Positions 54,293 to 64,000 of a DNA stretch of 64,000 bases are shown one piece after another; positions within the stretch are counted from its first letter, which is position 1; each line of letters opens with the position of its first letter. This DNA comes from Mesaphorura yosii. Taxonomy: Eukaryota > Arthropoda > Collembola > Poduromorpha > Tullbergiidae. Made by a program: the position numbers and the translations under genes. The notes below the pieces were generated by a model. The model was not told the origin of the DNA. It did no database searches and was given only the letters and a program-made list of their open reading frames with translations. The DNA lies in NCBI GenBank assembly GCA_009869945.1, contig WIXG01000008.1, forward strand, positions 372,001 to 436,000, given 5' to 3'.

Positions 54293-57200
54293 ATGAGCAA
54301 CATGGCTGCACGAAGGAAGGACAGGAGCCGGAAGCAGCAGAATAATGATGGAATTGGAGACGAAGAGACCACAGAGAGACAGCTCAATCCTAAGGCAAAG
54401 GGTCACAAATCGAGCAAAACTCCTTTCCAGGGAGCCACGTCTTATCCAAATGGATGCAACCCCGTCGCTCCAGACATGAATCTTGATGAACTCATCAAGT
54501 CATTAAAGCTTCTCGCGAATGCTTTCCAAAATATGAACCAAACTGAAAATGATGCCGACACGTATGAAGAATACCTTCCACTGGCACTACATTTGGCTGA
54601 CGAAAGATTCTTGAAGCATTCGTCGAAAGATGTCCGATTGCTGATTGCCTGTTGCATCATCGACATACTGAGAATTTTTGCTCCTACTCATCCTTACACT
54701 GGTGAGGAACAAATCGAGGTAAGTAAACTGAAACTCACTAAAATCCAACCACGATGGAACTTCCTGGAACTTGAGCATGTCTTTGCATTTGGTATTGTTC
54801 CAGGAGATTCTTCATTTCTTCATCGCACAATTGGAGGGCCTCAAACGAAACCAAGAAGCTGTGTTCAAACGCTATTTCTATCTTCTTGAAAGTGCCGTCT
54901 ATACAAATTGCTTTGCAATGTGCTCGGAGCTACGGTCTGGCCAGAAGATTGCCTACAATCTGTTCGACCAGATTTTCAAGGTCGTAAAGTAAGTGTTCTT
55001 GGTGTGACGATATCGGCTATCAGATTGAATCATGTAATTAGTCATGGAGAAGAGTGTCAAAAGCACTCCATATTGCGTATTTCATGGTCATGCTGTGTAC
55101 TTTAAGAGTGCTTTTGACACTCTTTTCCCCTATAAATTAGGCGTTTACTTCATGAGCCATGAGAACATGACATGAGCAATTCTTTGTGTTCTAGTATGCA
55201 ACATTCTGAAAAAGTGCAAGCGTTTATGCTTAACCTCCTTTCTCCCTTGATCTCGAGTTTCGACCACTTCTCAGAAGAATTGCTGAACTGCATTCTTTCT
55301 CAAATCATGGAACCACTGAAAAGCACCAAGAAGGACGCTTGTAATTTGGCCAAGAACTTGATTTTGACATGCTCTGATTCGTTGGAGTGTCATTTGAGAA
55401 GTGTAAGCAAACTTCAGGGCAACGAAATGCATGATGCAAATGACAACCGTACTCTCACTTTCAGTTCTTTCGAATGGCACTTGGAGACACTATTGACAAA
55501 AGCGAGAAAAAACTGTTGATTTATCAGAGACCGTACGATTTGCTTCTTGAACTCTACAAAATCGGTCCTGCCTTTTTACCGTCGATATTGATGGAGCTCG
55601 AATATGGTATTCAGAGTAAAGAAGTGAAAGAGAGACACAGCTGTGTCACTATACTTGGGCAGATGTTCTCGGATAAGGTATCCCGCCTGGTTCTTTCGGA
55701 CTCACCTTTGTGGAACGCTTTTCTGGGAAGGTTAGTTTAGGGTTTGTCGTAGTAATCGATGTGGCTTTGTTGTGTACGTGGTAAATCATTTCAAGTCATG
55801 ATCATGCTTCGTACGTTTGCTCTTACAGGTTTAACGACATCGATGTGAAAGTCCGATTGAAGTGCGTGCAGCTCACGGCGGAAGTTGTAAAGCAGAATCC
55901 GGACGTCAAAAACGACATAACCGAAGCCTTCAAGCACAGAATTCACGACACTGATGAGAATGTGAGGTTCGAAGTGGTTAGATCCATTGTTACAATAGCA
56001 AACCATCATCCATTTTCACTTTCTGAGAATGAAGACTTGTTGGAATTAATAAAGGATAGAGTCAAAGATAAGAAGGTAAAAGTGATGCAGCCTCGTACGT
56101 TTAGAAATGCTCGAGCTCGAATTTTATTGGAATTGGCAGACTAGGATTCGTTGTGAAGCCTTGAAGGGTCTTGCAAGCGTTTTCAAGAAGCATTTATCAG
56201 AATCCAACAACGTACCTTCTACCAGAATTGCCACCTGGATCAAGAATAAAATTCTTCACGCATACTACATGAACTCTATTGAAGATAAGTACGTGAGTCA
56301 TTATAAGTCCGATTTACACGAAAGTTTTGTATAATAGAGATTTTTAACAGATGTCACGTTGAACGCGTCGTAAACAGCTGCTTAGTCCCATACGAATTGC
56401 AAGCGCGTGACAGAATGCTGAAACTACTTTATTTATTTGTCACGTTGGATGAGTATGCAGTGAAATCATTTGCAGAAATTCAGAAAACTGTGAAAGCGTA
56501 AGTTTACAAATGCTGCCCAGACGGAGACGAACTTGACGACCTAGTTTACTAATTTGCCATTTCGCGAAATAGGAACAGGAAACAGGTTGCCGAATTACTC
56601 CAGTGCGTGAAAACACACGGTGGTATTGACGATGGTTCAGGAAACAACAAACTTAATCACGCACTGTCGAGTTTGAGCAAGCAGTTTGTTGATCCTGGGA
56701 AGGCGATTAAATTTCTATACAAGTTCTCTGCAGACTTGAAAGAAGATAAAACAATGTGGAAAGCAGTAGAATCCGTGGTCAATCCAGAAACTGATTGCCA
56801 GAGAAGTGTGGATAGTATTAATTCCGTGTTGAAGAAGCTTGGCAGTACGGCAAATAACCCGTACTACAACATGTTGAAGACTTTGTTGGAAAGATGTTCG
56901 TCAGTTCTTGTTGATAAAGAAGCAATTGGAGTGAGTCGAAAAGTTTAATCATTTGTGCTGAATGAGATGAGAATAATTTGTCACTGGCTAATCCTTACAG
57001 GAATTGGTGGACTTGCTTCGAGGCGTAGCCATGAATCCGATAGATTCACTTGACGAAATTCACACTGACTTATCTGCGGTGGAGGTGCTGGAACGTGGAA
57101 GCAGGCTAATTTTCGTAATACGGCAGCATTATTTCAGTGTGTGGGATTTTAATGCAAATTCCTTTCGTCTTACGTTTTAAATTCTTGCAGATCCTGGCGT

Positions 57201-59382
57201 GCTCGTTGTCGTCACACTTTCTTGACGGAGATATCCTGGTTAACCTACTACGACTCATGAAATGTGGTGATAGTATTTCCCAGCAGATCACTAGCGCTCT
57301 TACCGTTATTGGAATGGAAAGCCAGCCGCTTGGAGTAATATTCCCTTTGGCCATGCAAAAAATCACCAAAAAGTGCCTTGCAATGATCAAGAGTGACAAC
57401 CCCAAACTGGGAAAAGTCGCTGTTAAATGTCTCTTAACTAATTTAACTGTGGAAGAAAGGGAAGTTGTGTTCCGGAGCATCGTGTCACACTTGCAGAATA
57501 GTTTACAAGTCTCCCATCCAAACTGTAGAACGGCTATCGTAGCCCTGGGCCACATAGCGGAAAAGATGGCGGATGAATTCCAGCACGACCTAAAAAAGTG
57601 CATATCGAAGAGCATAATCAAAAATATACTCGTAAACCCGCAACGATCTGAAGATGACGTAAATGAATCTGAAGCAGAATGGTGTGAACAAGAAGATTTG
57701 CCCATCGTTACACAGTGTATGGTAAGATCCTCCATCCTCATCCTTGGTAATCGCTTCTGCTAACCCTCTCAATTGTTAGACATAATCGATCATGTTTAAA
57801 TTAGATTTTGGGGTTGAAATGCGTTACAAGATGGGTCATAGGTCTTAAGAATAATCACGAAATTGGAATGAAAGTCCACAAAATGCTTTTCACGTTTCTT
57901 GAAACAAGCGGAACGTTTGTTCGTACTCAAGAGGAGTACCCTTTGAGGTATTTTACCATTCGCAAAGAGGGCAAGAGATCAATGAATACAAAACTAACAG
58001 TACACTTTGTTTTCATAGTGCTGCTGAAAAATCTTGGCTGCGACTCACCGCTGGGTGTTGTTTCCTTAAGCTGTGTGCACAGAAGCAAATTGGCGACTAC
58101 TACGACGTTTCGCAATTTTGCGACTTGTCATGCTTAATGACGGCAAGCTGAATTTTGCTCATAGTCTTCAAAGCTTGTGACGTTGAAAGCTGTACTGAGA
58201 ATTAAAATCTGTTCACAGGATACGGTTATGGAAGTACGATCGAGGTTTGTACTTAAATTGCACAAGGGGTTGTCTTACGGATTTCCTACTAGGTGTGTAA
58301 TTAATTATGATGAGAGACGAGAAGTGTGCTAGATCTTATGTTATGGATTTATTTATTTCTACACTAAAGATGTCTTCCATTGGATTTTATGGGGTTTTAT
58401 GCCCTTGGTGGCTTTGAGGACAACGTAAATCAACGTACCCTTTTGAAACGGTATTTTGCAAATGACATCGCCAAACGACGAAATTACATCAACGTTTGGA
58501 CTGCCCGAGCGAAAGCAAGCGATCCTAGACTGCCATCCTTATTGCAATCTACTCTTCCTGACTACGCGCTTATGTACGCAATTCCTATCCTAACGCATCA
58601 TCCGAAATTCACAAGCTACGTAAACGTGGACGACCTACGAAGAATTGAATCATGTCTATGGTTTATTCTGGAGCCACTTGTTCTTAAAAACGAGCATTTT
58701 TCTTTCGGGTTTTACAAAACACTGTTAGACAAAATTAAAAACCACACAACTGGGCTGCAAATTGCGGAGCAAGACAACGTAAGATTAACATTGTGCTAAT
58801 ACATGCGGGTTGACGACGAACGCGAAAGTAATGAATTTGTTGGATCTCACCATAGAAAATGTACGCAATCTGTGACCTTGCTCAACGATTGATTTTAACT
58901 AAAGGGCAAAACCTCGAAATGAATCCCGCTGGACAGATGCCAAGTCTTCCTACAATGTATTTCAAGCCACACAAAACACCCGGATGGAAGAACACGTAAA
59001 TTAGTGACGCGGGTTTCGTAAATAAATTTCTTACTTAAATTGTCCTTACCTTACATGATTAGGAGGTCGTATTTGCCCCCGACCTTGAAAACTGGAACTC
59101 CGTCAACGACAAGAGGAAGAAAGAGAACCAACTCTGGAAGTGCCGAAAAGCAGAAGAGAACACCTGTACGTAAAAGGAAGAAGAGGACCGACTCTGCTGC
59201 GGTAAGGACAACCTGATCTTGAAATTTGAATTTGAATTAGACACTACATTAAACTAAAGGTGCAATTCGTTCTTTAGGACGAATCGAGTGACTACACAGC
59301 TGGAACGAGTGTTGGAACAGGAGCGGACACCTCAGTCGTTGAGAACCTAAACGTTGAAGACGAAGATGCAGGAGAAGAGTGA
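54293..59382 (+). CDS. PDS5: Sister chromatid cohesion protein PDS5 homologue
   Basis: About 17 exons, ATG 54293 to TGA 59382. HEAT-repeat protein matching PDS5A/B along its length: LALHLADERFLKHSSKDVRL, then LIACCIIDILRIFAPTHPYT, FKRYFYLLESAVYTNCF, LGRFNDIDVKVRLKCVQ, HDTDENVRFEVVRSIVTIA, WIKNKILHAYYMNSIEDK, DPGKAIKFLYKFSADL, a segment with WLRLTAGCCFLKLC, and CLWFILEPLVLKNEHFSF. The C-terminal tail is short and basic (KRKKRTDSAA, then an acidic end) compared with vertebrate PDS5. PDS5 binds SCC1 and WAPL, regulating cohesin loading, release and acetylation. The start is chosen because the ATG opens the basic N-terminal tail; an earlier in-frame codon is not ATG. AATAAA at 59575. Confidence 0.93.
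55050..55124. repeat. Foldback in a PDS5 intron (19-bp perfect inverted repeats)
   Basis: AAGAGTGTCAAAAGCACTC at 55050-55068 is exactly reverse-complemented at 55106-55124, with weaker similarity for about 15 bases outside. The intron is about 200 nt, longer than most in this gene. Nested copies are not seen. Confidence 0.7.
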
Positions 59383-59574
59383 AAGCTGGGACTATTACGA
59401 ATCAATTACATTCCTGAACTATATCCTCTCGTTTTAAGTTTTAAGCTTTTATGTTTTATTCAGGTTTAGTCCTTTAAAATTTTCAGCGAGTGAACGTATT
59501 TTACTTACTTACTCTTGTCATAATTTAATTTGTTACCCATTCTTAACTTCAGTTCATGGTTTTATTCAGCTCTC

Positions 59575-59580
59575 AATAAA
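59575..59580 (+). terminator. Polyadenylation signal of PDS5
   Basis: AATAAA about 190 bases after the PDS5 stop, preceded by a T-rich 3' UTR. Confidence 0.5.
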
Positions 59581-60266
59581 CTTGCCCACTGTTTACAAGT
59601 TGTACCACATATTTGCTATCTGAATTCTGAATATTATTAGAATGTTTTTGAACTCATGCGTGCACGTAGCGGAATTCGTTCGGTTCGGAGATTGGTAAAC
59701 AGAAAGAGTCTCGCTGCGCACTCCATGGACCCTCTGACGTATTTCCTGCAAAACAAACACGGAAGCAACTAAACCAATTGCCGACGAATTGTTTATCCAA
59801 CTCCAAAAACATACAGTAATGAACGTCATCTTCCTCGTGTCTGCTGTCCGCGTGTGGCGTGTCATTTGGCCCGGGCTCCAAACTATGATTAATTAATTTG
59901 CGGTTCGTGCAATTTGATATTTGAATAGTTTGAATGTGAGAGGTTGTTGATTTTTGAAATGCGAAAAATATTTGCCAGCAATTAACACATGCTTGAGCTG
60001 GGGTATCAAATTCGGATATATTCAAGTCATTTCGAAGCGGATATGCAAACAAATAAGTGCTCTGTTTGTAAAAGAAAGTGTAAAAATTCGCAAGTCGGTA
60101 ATTGCAGGGTGGCTTTTGCTTTGTGTAGAAGAATGGAAGAAACGAAAAATAATTGTTTCCTGCCCCCACCTTTTGTCACACCATCAAATGTCATTCCGGT
60201 CAAGGAAAGGTTGGCAACTCTTTCCAGACAGGAATCGTATTCGAAGCCAGGCAAGTGATGAATCGG

Positions 60267-60274
60267 TATATAAA
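60267..60274 (+). promoter_or_regulatory. TATA box of the gustatory-receptor-like gene
   Basis: TATATAAA stands about 70 bases before the ATG at 60340. A start site about 30 bases downstream would give a leader of around 40 bases. Confidence 0.5.
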
Positions 60275-60339
60275 CATAGCTTCATCGGAAAGCGGTTCAC
60301 ATTTTAAATTTCTCACGCTTCGCTGAAGCTGTAGTCAAA

Positions 60340-61744
60340 ATGCTATCAAAAGAAGCGCTTTGGTGTCTCAATCTTTACTTTCGCAATGGTGAGAGATTCT
60401 GCACGATTCCTCTCGTGTGGGACTCCAAAACTCGTATTGTTTCGGTGTCGAAGAAATTGTTCTACTGGAGAATCGCTGCTGTCATTCTATTTGGATACTT
60501 TGCCTTCGCCTTTCTGCGTTTAATCCATTCCTTCTTCATTCTTGGGCATCCTCTTCAAGATTGCATTATTCAAGTGTACTTTGTGATCTCAAGCTTTTAT
60601 TTTGGCGGGGCACACCTTTCGTACTGGTGTAATTACAATGAATACGCAGCTTTCTGGACAAGATTCTTGCAATTTGATGCAGCGTATTCTGGTAAAGCTC
60701 TCAACGTGAACGCCTTTCTGGCTACCTGTTTGTTTACTCCTGTTTCTGTGAGTTTAGATCCAAGGTTCAACGGCGAGCAGAAAGATAAAATAGGCCTTGT
60801 CCTCAAGTATCTCACGATTCTTGGCTACACTCATATGGGATTCCAGGGCGCTGCATTTCTCGCCATTCGGACGAACCCAAATTTCGTCTACTCATTGGTC
60901 TGGGAAATTTGGGGCATCGACTACATTTGGTTGCGGATTGTCTTCGCTGTCTTCGAGGTCTTTGTCGTATTCTACTCGTGGTGCGCGACGCTACCTGTTA
61001 GTGCTGGAATTCTACTCTTCCCGAGCAGCGTTCACAGATGGGTCGACTACATCAAGTAAGAACTAAGTAGCAAGCAATTATATTGTTCAGTTTTTTGGTT
61101 TGAACTATTTAACCAGTTACGTACGTTCTCGTTCCGCCCTTAGCTTGAATCCGAGCATTGCTTGGAAGTACAAGAAGGGTCATCTGTACCGGTGCCTCCA
61201 GATTCTGGTTCACAGCTTCACAGCTGCACACTCACCGATTGCGCTCCCTCGGCAAGAACTGGCAGTCCTCTTTGGCGGGGTGATTTGCACTTACGCCAGC
61301 ATTCGACTGTATGGAAAACTCCACATTTTCATCTACCTCACGATGCCCAACAGCGTGGCCATCATGATATTCTACGAGAAATATTTCCACGAGTGTTCCG
61401 CGAGCATCAACCTCTCAACAATGGCTCTCCTGCAGAATTACGAAATGGCGATGCTGAATGACGCACAAGAAGAGTACTACAGCAGGATGGGCTCAAGAAC
61501 AGGCTTTTTGCAGCCTCAGGTGCCATCGACATCGGCACGGAATGAAAATGAGCCTGATGAACCCAACAATCTCGGGGAGCAAAGGCAAAACATGGTGTCA
61601 ATCAAGAAATTTCAGAGGATAATGTTGCACAGTTTCCATCCTTTGAGCGTGCAGGTTTACAACTTTTATGCGATTGACCGTGGCACGGTCATGACATTTG
61701 GATCTCTCGTTCTTGGCAATGCCATCAATCTTCTCCTTACATAA
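60340..61744 (+). CDS. Gustatory-receptor-like multi-pass membrane protein
   Basis: Two exons, 60340-61055 and 61144-61744, 438 residues. Seven to eight hydrophobic segments: about residues 42-64 (WRIAAVILFGYFAFAFLRLI), 74-97, 150-172 and 190-222 in exon 1; two in exon 2 (LAVLFGGVICTYASIRLY, IFIYLTMPNSVAIMIFY); and the C-terminal VMTFGSLVLGNAINLLL. Length and topology suit arthropod gustatory receptors, and the single late intron is also typical. The family signature near the C-terminus (TYhhhhhQF) is only faintly kept (TFGSLVLGN). A Glu/Asn/Ser-rich intracellular loop carries NENEPDEPNNLGEQ. Alternative: another chemosensory-type membrane family. AATAAA at 61781. Confidence 0.6.
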
Positions 61745-62442
61745 GCATAGACATTTCAGTTGCACCGTAATTAATGCGTGAATAAAATGTGAGGCATACA
61801 TTTTAAATAACGAAGGTTTCAGCTGCTGGATGAAGTACACAATTCTCGTTTCAACTTCTATACTCATACAGGCTAGAAAAATGAAAGCGTAAAGAAACAG
61901 GAAACCCACGGCTTCTAGAGCTTGAACGTCACTATTTACTTTAGAATTACGTACCCAATACAAGTCAACGAAAAAAAGGTTGAGTTAGATTTCGACTTGT
62001 TGGCTTGTCGTATGAGATTCTTTTCCAATAATGTAAAGTCAACCCAGAAACCATCTAACGCATTGTGACAAAGAAATCACCCGTGCCGGCTTTCTTTTTA
62101 TATTGCGCATTGTTACAAATTACGTGGTACGAAGGCAGCAGCAGCAGCTGCGCTCGTCACCCTAAAATGCAGTTCAGTGCAGTGGTGCACCCAAAGCATG
62201 AGATCAGTCTGAACCGGGCGCACCGCACTGTGTTTACACCCGGTTATCGATTTTCGGATCAATGCTCTCATGTACACGCCGAGTATCCGACTCCAGAGCA
62301 AAAGCAGACAAGACAAGAACCACTCAGTGTCAATACTCTGCTATCTGCTGCTTTTCTCTTTTCTGCAGCCGTACTGCAATTATTTTTGAGCAAACTCATA
62401 TTGCCGAGTATAATTAAGATTAAGAAAACGGTTCACATCACA
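61745..62442. other. Intergenic region and SCAI leader
   Basis: Receptor 3' UTR, then the SCAI 5' region. The SCAI reading frame is open back to 62065, but the conserved start of the protein lies only at the ATGs 62443/62455, so the upstream part is treated as leader, though an N-terminal extension is possible. Confidence 0.4.
61781..61786 (+). terminator. Polyadenylation signal of the receptor-like gene
   Basis: AATAAA 37 bases after the stop codon. Confidence 0.5.
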
Positions 62443-64000
62443 ATGGTCTTACTAATGACAGAGGAAGTCGAGGAGAAGCGAATTGTTACCGAATTCTGTC
62501 ATTTGCTTGAGAAATCCAAGCAATTGTTCAATGGCTTACGGTAAGAAACTTCAAAAGCGGGAGCGTCGGTTATCAGTGCTGATTTGATGATTTAAATATC
62601 GCTACTGTTTTCTGGATTATCCAGAGACCTTCCACCGTACGGTTACAAGCAGTGGCAGACATACTTCTGCCGCACATTCGACGTGTACACGAAACTCTGG
62701 AAGTTCCAGCAGCAACACCGCCCAACACTCGATAAGATTTATTGCCTGAAGCGATGGCAGATTGGGGAAATTGCGTCCAAGATTGGGCAGCTGTATTACC
62801 ACTACTATCTACGCACGTCGGAGCTGCACTATCTCAACGAGTCGGCTGCCTTCTACGGAGCGATCAGAAGCCGTGGGTATTACAACCGGAAGGACGAACG
62901 GAATGAGTTTTTAATTAAGAAACTGCGGTACCTGGCCCGGTTCATTCTCGTGTGCCTGCTCCTGAGAAGAATGAAGTTGGTCAAAGAACTTGTGCATGTA
63001 CGTTAACTTTAATCCACAATCCAGCGGCACATGAGGCTTCGAGCTTATTTTGGGGTTTCTGATCACAGGAATTGTCGGAGCACATTGAAGACTACTCCAA
63101 TACTCCAATGTACGAGGCAGAAGATCATTTGGAGTGGACGTTTGTGCTTGGCGAAGTGCTTTCTTTCCTGCAGGCAGAAGCCCCGTTGACAATTATCATT
63201 CCAAATCGTCAGGCACTGCATGTGAGCCACAATAAGGGAGTGCATGAAGATTTTGATGGCGATGAGGAGAAAGAAGACGAAGAGGACGACGGAACGACCG
63301 GAGAACTCATCTTTATTCCAACATACAGACTCAGTGCCTCGACTGTAGCGTCCGTGTCGGTCTCTTCTGAATCAGTGAACATTACGACTCCGAACAAGAT
63401 TAATGTCTCATCAGCCCCGACTGGCAGCACAAACGCGTCAGCGACAGCTACATCAGCAGGATTGAGCCTCCAAGAAGTTCTCCTCTTATGCACCAAGTCA
63501 GATCAGGTCAAGTTCTCAGAGTACACAATTGACATGTATCGCATGCTGCAGACTCTGGAACGAGAGCCTAGTCCAGCCCAACTGGCGGCAACAGGCAGCA
63601 GCAGCAACAATAGCAATGGGGACGCTCAAGTGGAGTCTGCACAAGATGGAACTTTGACTTCGTCTGCTGGCGCGATTGAGTCAAGCGTCGATGCTTTGAA
63701 TGGGGTAACTGAAAGCCAAACATCTTCAAATCAAAATGTTGGAGAAACGAGCGAAGAACGGGCGTCTTCAAATCACACAATGGCGACTAACACGAATTCT
63801 ACTAGCACGACGAGCAACACGTGTGCTGACAGGCAAGGTCAGCCTACTCTAGGGCGGCAGTCAGGAGCCGGGACGGAGAAAATTAATCCACATAAGCACT
63901 TGCTGTACAAGCCAAGCATCGAACAGCTGCTTGTGTACATCAGCTCGAGCTTAAAGTGTCTCAGCCAAGATGGTGTGCTCCTGCTGTACATCAGTGGGGA
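62443..64000 (+). CDS. SCAI: SCAI (suppressor of cancer cell invasion) homologue, 5' part
   Basis: Three exons seen (62443-62540, 62625-62997, 63069 to the window edge); the gene runs off the right end. The protein matches SCAI: EEVEEKRIVTEFCHLLEKSK, then QLFNGLRDLP, QWQTYFCRTFDVYTKLWKFQ, LKRWQIGEIASKIGQLYYHY, ESAAFYGAIRSRGYY, LRYLARFILVCLLLRRMKLV, ELSEHIEDY, VKFSEYTIDMYRMLQTLERE and NPHKHLLYKPSIEQLLVYIS. Human SCAI represses MRTF/SRF transcription and works in double-strand break repair. The fly-like oddity is a long inserted Ser/Thr/Asn-rich stretch (about residues 190-270 and 300-390), including the acidic EEKEDEEDDG, missing from human SCAI. The start could also be ATG 62455. Confidence 0.93.

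Larger units (their letters stand above)
59383..60339. other. Intergenic region between PDS5 and the receptor gene
   Basis: PDS5 3' UTR on the left, receptor promoter on the right. A 171-codon minus-strand open frame covers 59654-60169; a possible two-exon reading (ATG 59865, donor GTATGT, acceptor TTTTGCAG) gives about 66 residues but shows no domain. I do not annotate it as a gene. Confidence 0.4.

Noticed and set aside
59654-60169. 171-codon reverse open frame upstream of the receptor gene
   Set aside because: No domain; a two-exon reading from 59865 is possible but all three frames of its second exon are open, so it carries little information.

Overview
This is a gene-dense window from an animal nuclear genome, almost certainly an arthropod. 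The evidence is about 22 spliced genes with compact GT-AG introns (mostly 45-100 nt, one probable GC-AG), animal families throughout (CEP290, PDS5, SCAI, RCC2, USH1G/Sans, YARS2, Peter Pan), and arthropod-type genes: a CLIP-domain serine protease, a GluCl-like Cys-loop subunit and a gustatory-receptor-like protein. Several small secreted or membrane proteins and a bacterial-type SnoaL enzyme would suit a springtail or another non-model arthropod, but the species cannot be fixed from the sequence.

Layout. 1-5.8 kb: the end of a YGPPP-repeat protein, a short secreted protein, the 3' part of a small spliced membrane protein, a four-TM protein, and a secreted SnoaL-like protein of bacterial family type. 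6.8-16.0 kb: housekeeping block with RCC2 (+), an unrecognised Ser/Pro-rich plus coiled-coil protein (-), Peter Pan (-) and mitochondrial tyrosyl-tRNA synthetase (+); the last two are divergent across about 450 bp. 16.2-26.6 kb: a small three-exon gene, USH1G/Sans with a terminal-inverted-repeat element in intron 2, a small three-exon membrane protein, an intronless Cys-loop channel subunit and an SDR reductase. 27.3-39.6 kb: a charged protein with a Cys-rich tail, a CLIP-domain protease, another four-TM protein, a long-chain acyl-CoA synthetase and a secreted two-C2-domain protein. 40-48 kb: CEP290 (-). 48.4-64 kb: a secreted beta/gamma-crystallin-like protein (-), a DOMON copper monooxygenase (MOXD1-like), PDS5, a gustatory-receptor-like protein and the 5' part of SCAI.

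There is no operon logic; neighbours are functionally unrelated, as expected in a eukaryote. Two genes (USH1G and CEP290) belong to sensory-cilium biology, but they lie 20 kb apart and this is probably chance.

Exon boundaries were read by eye from reading-frame continuity and GT/AG signals, so small errors are likely, above all in first exons. The most interesting points are: the intron-bearing bacterial-type SnoaL gene with a signal peptide; the intronless channel subunit with a changed M2 entrance; a copper monooxygenase with one CuH histidine replaced by tyrosine; foldback elements in several of the longer introns; and several small spliced genes.
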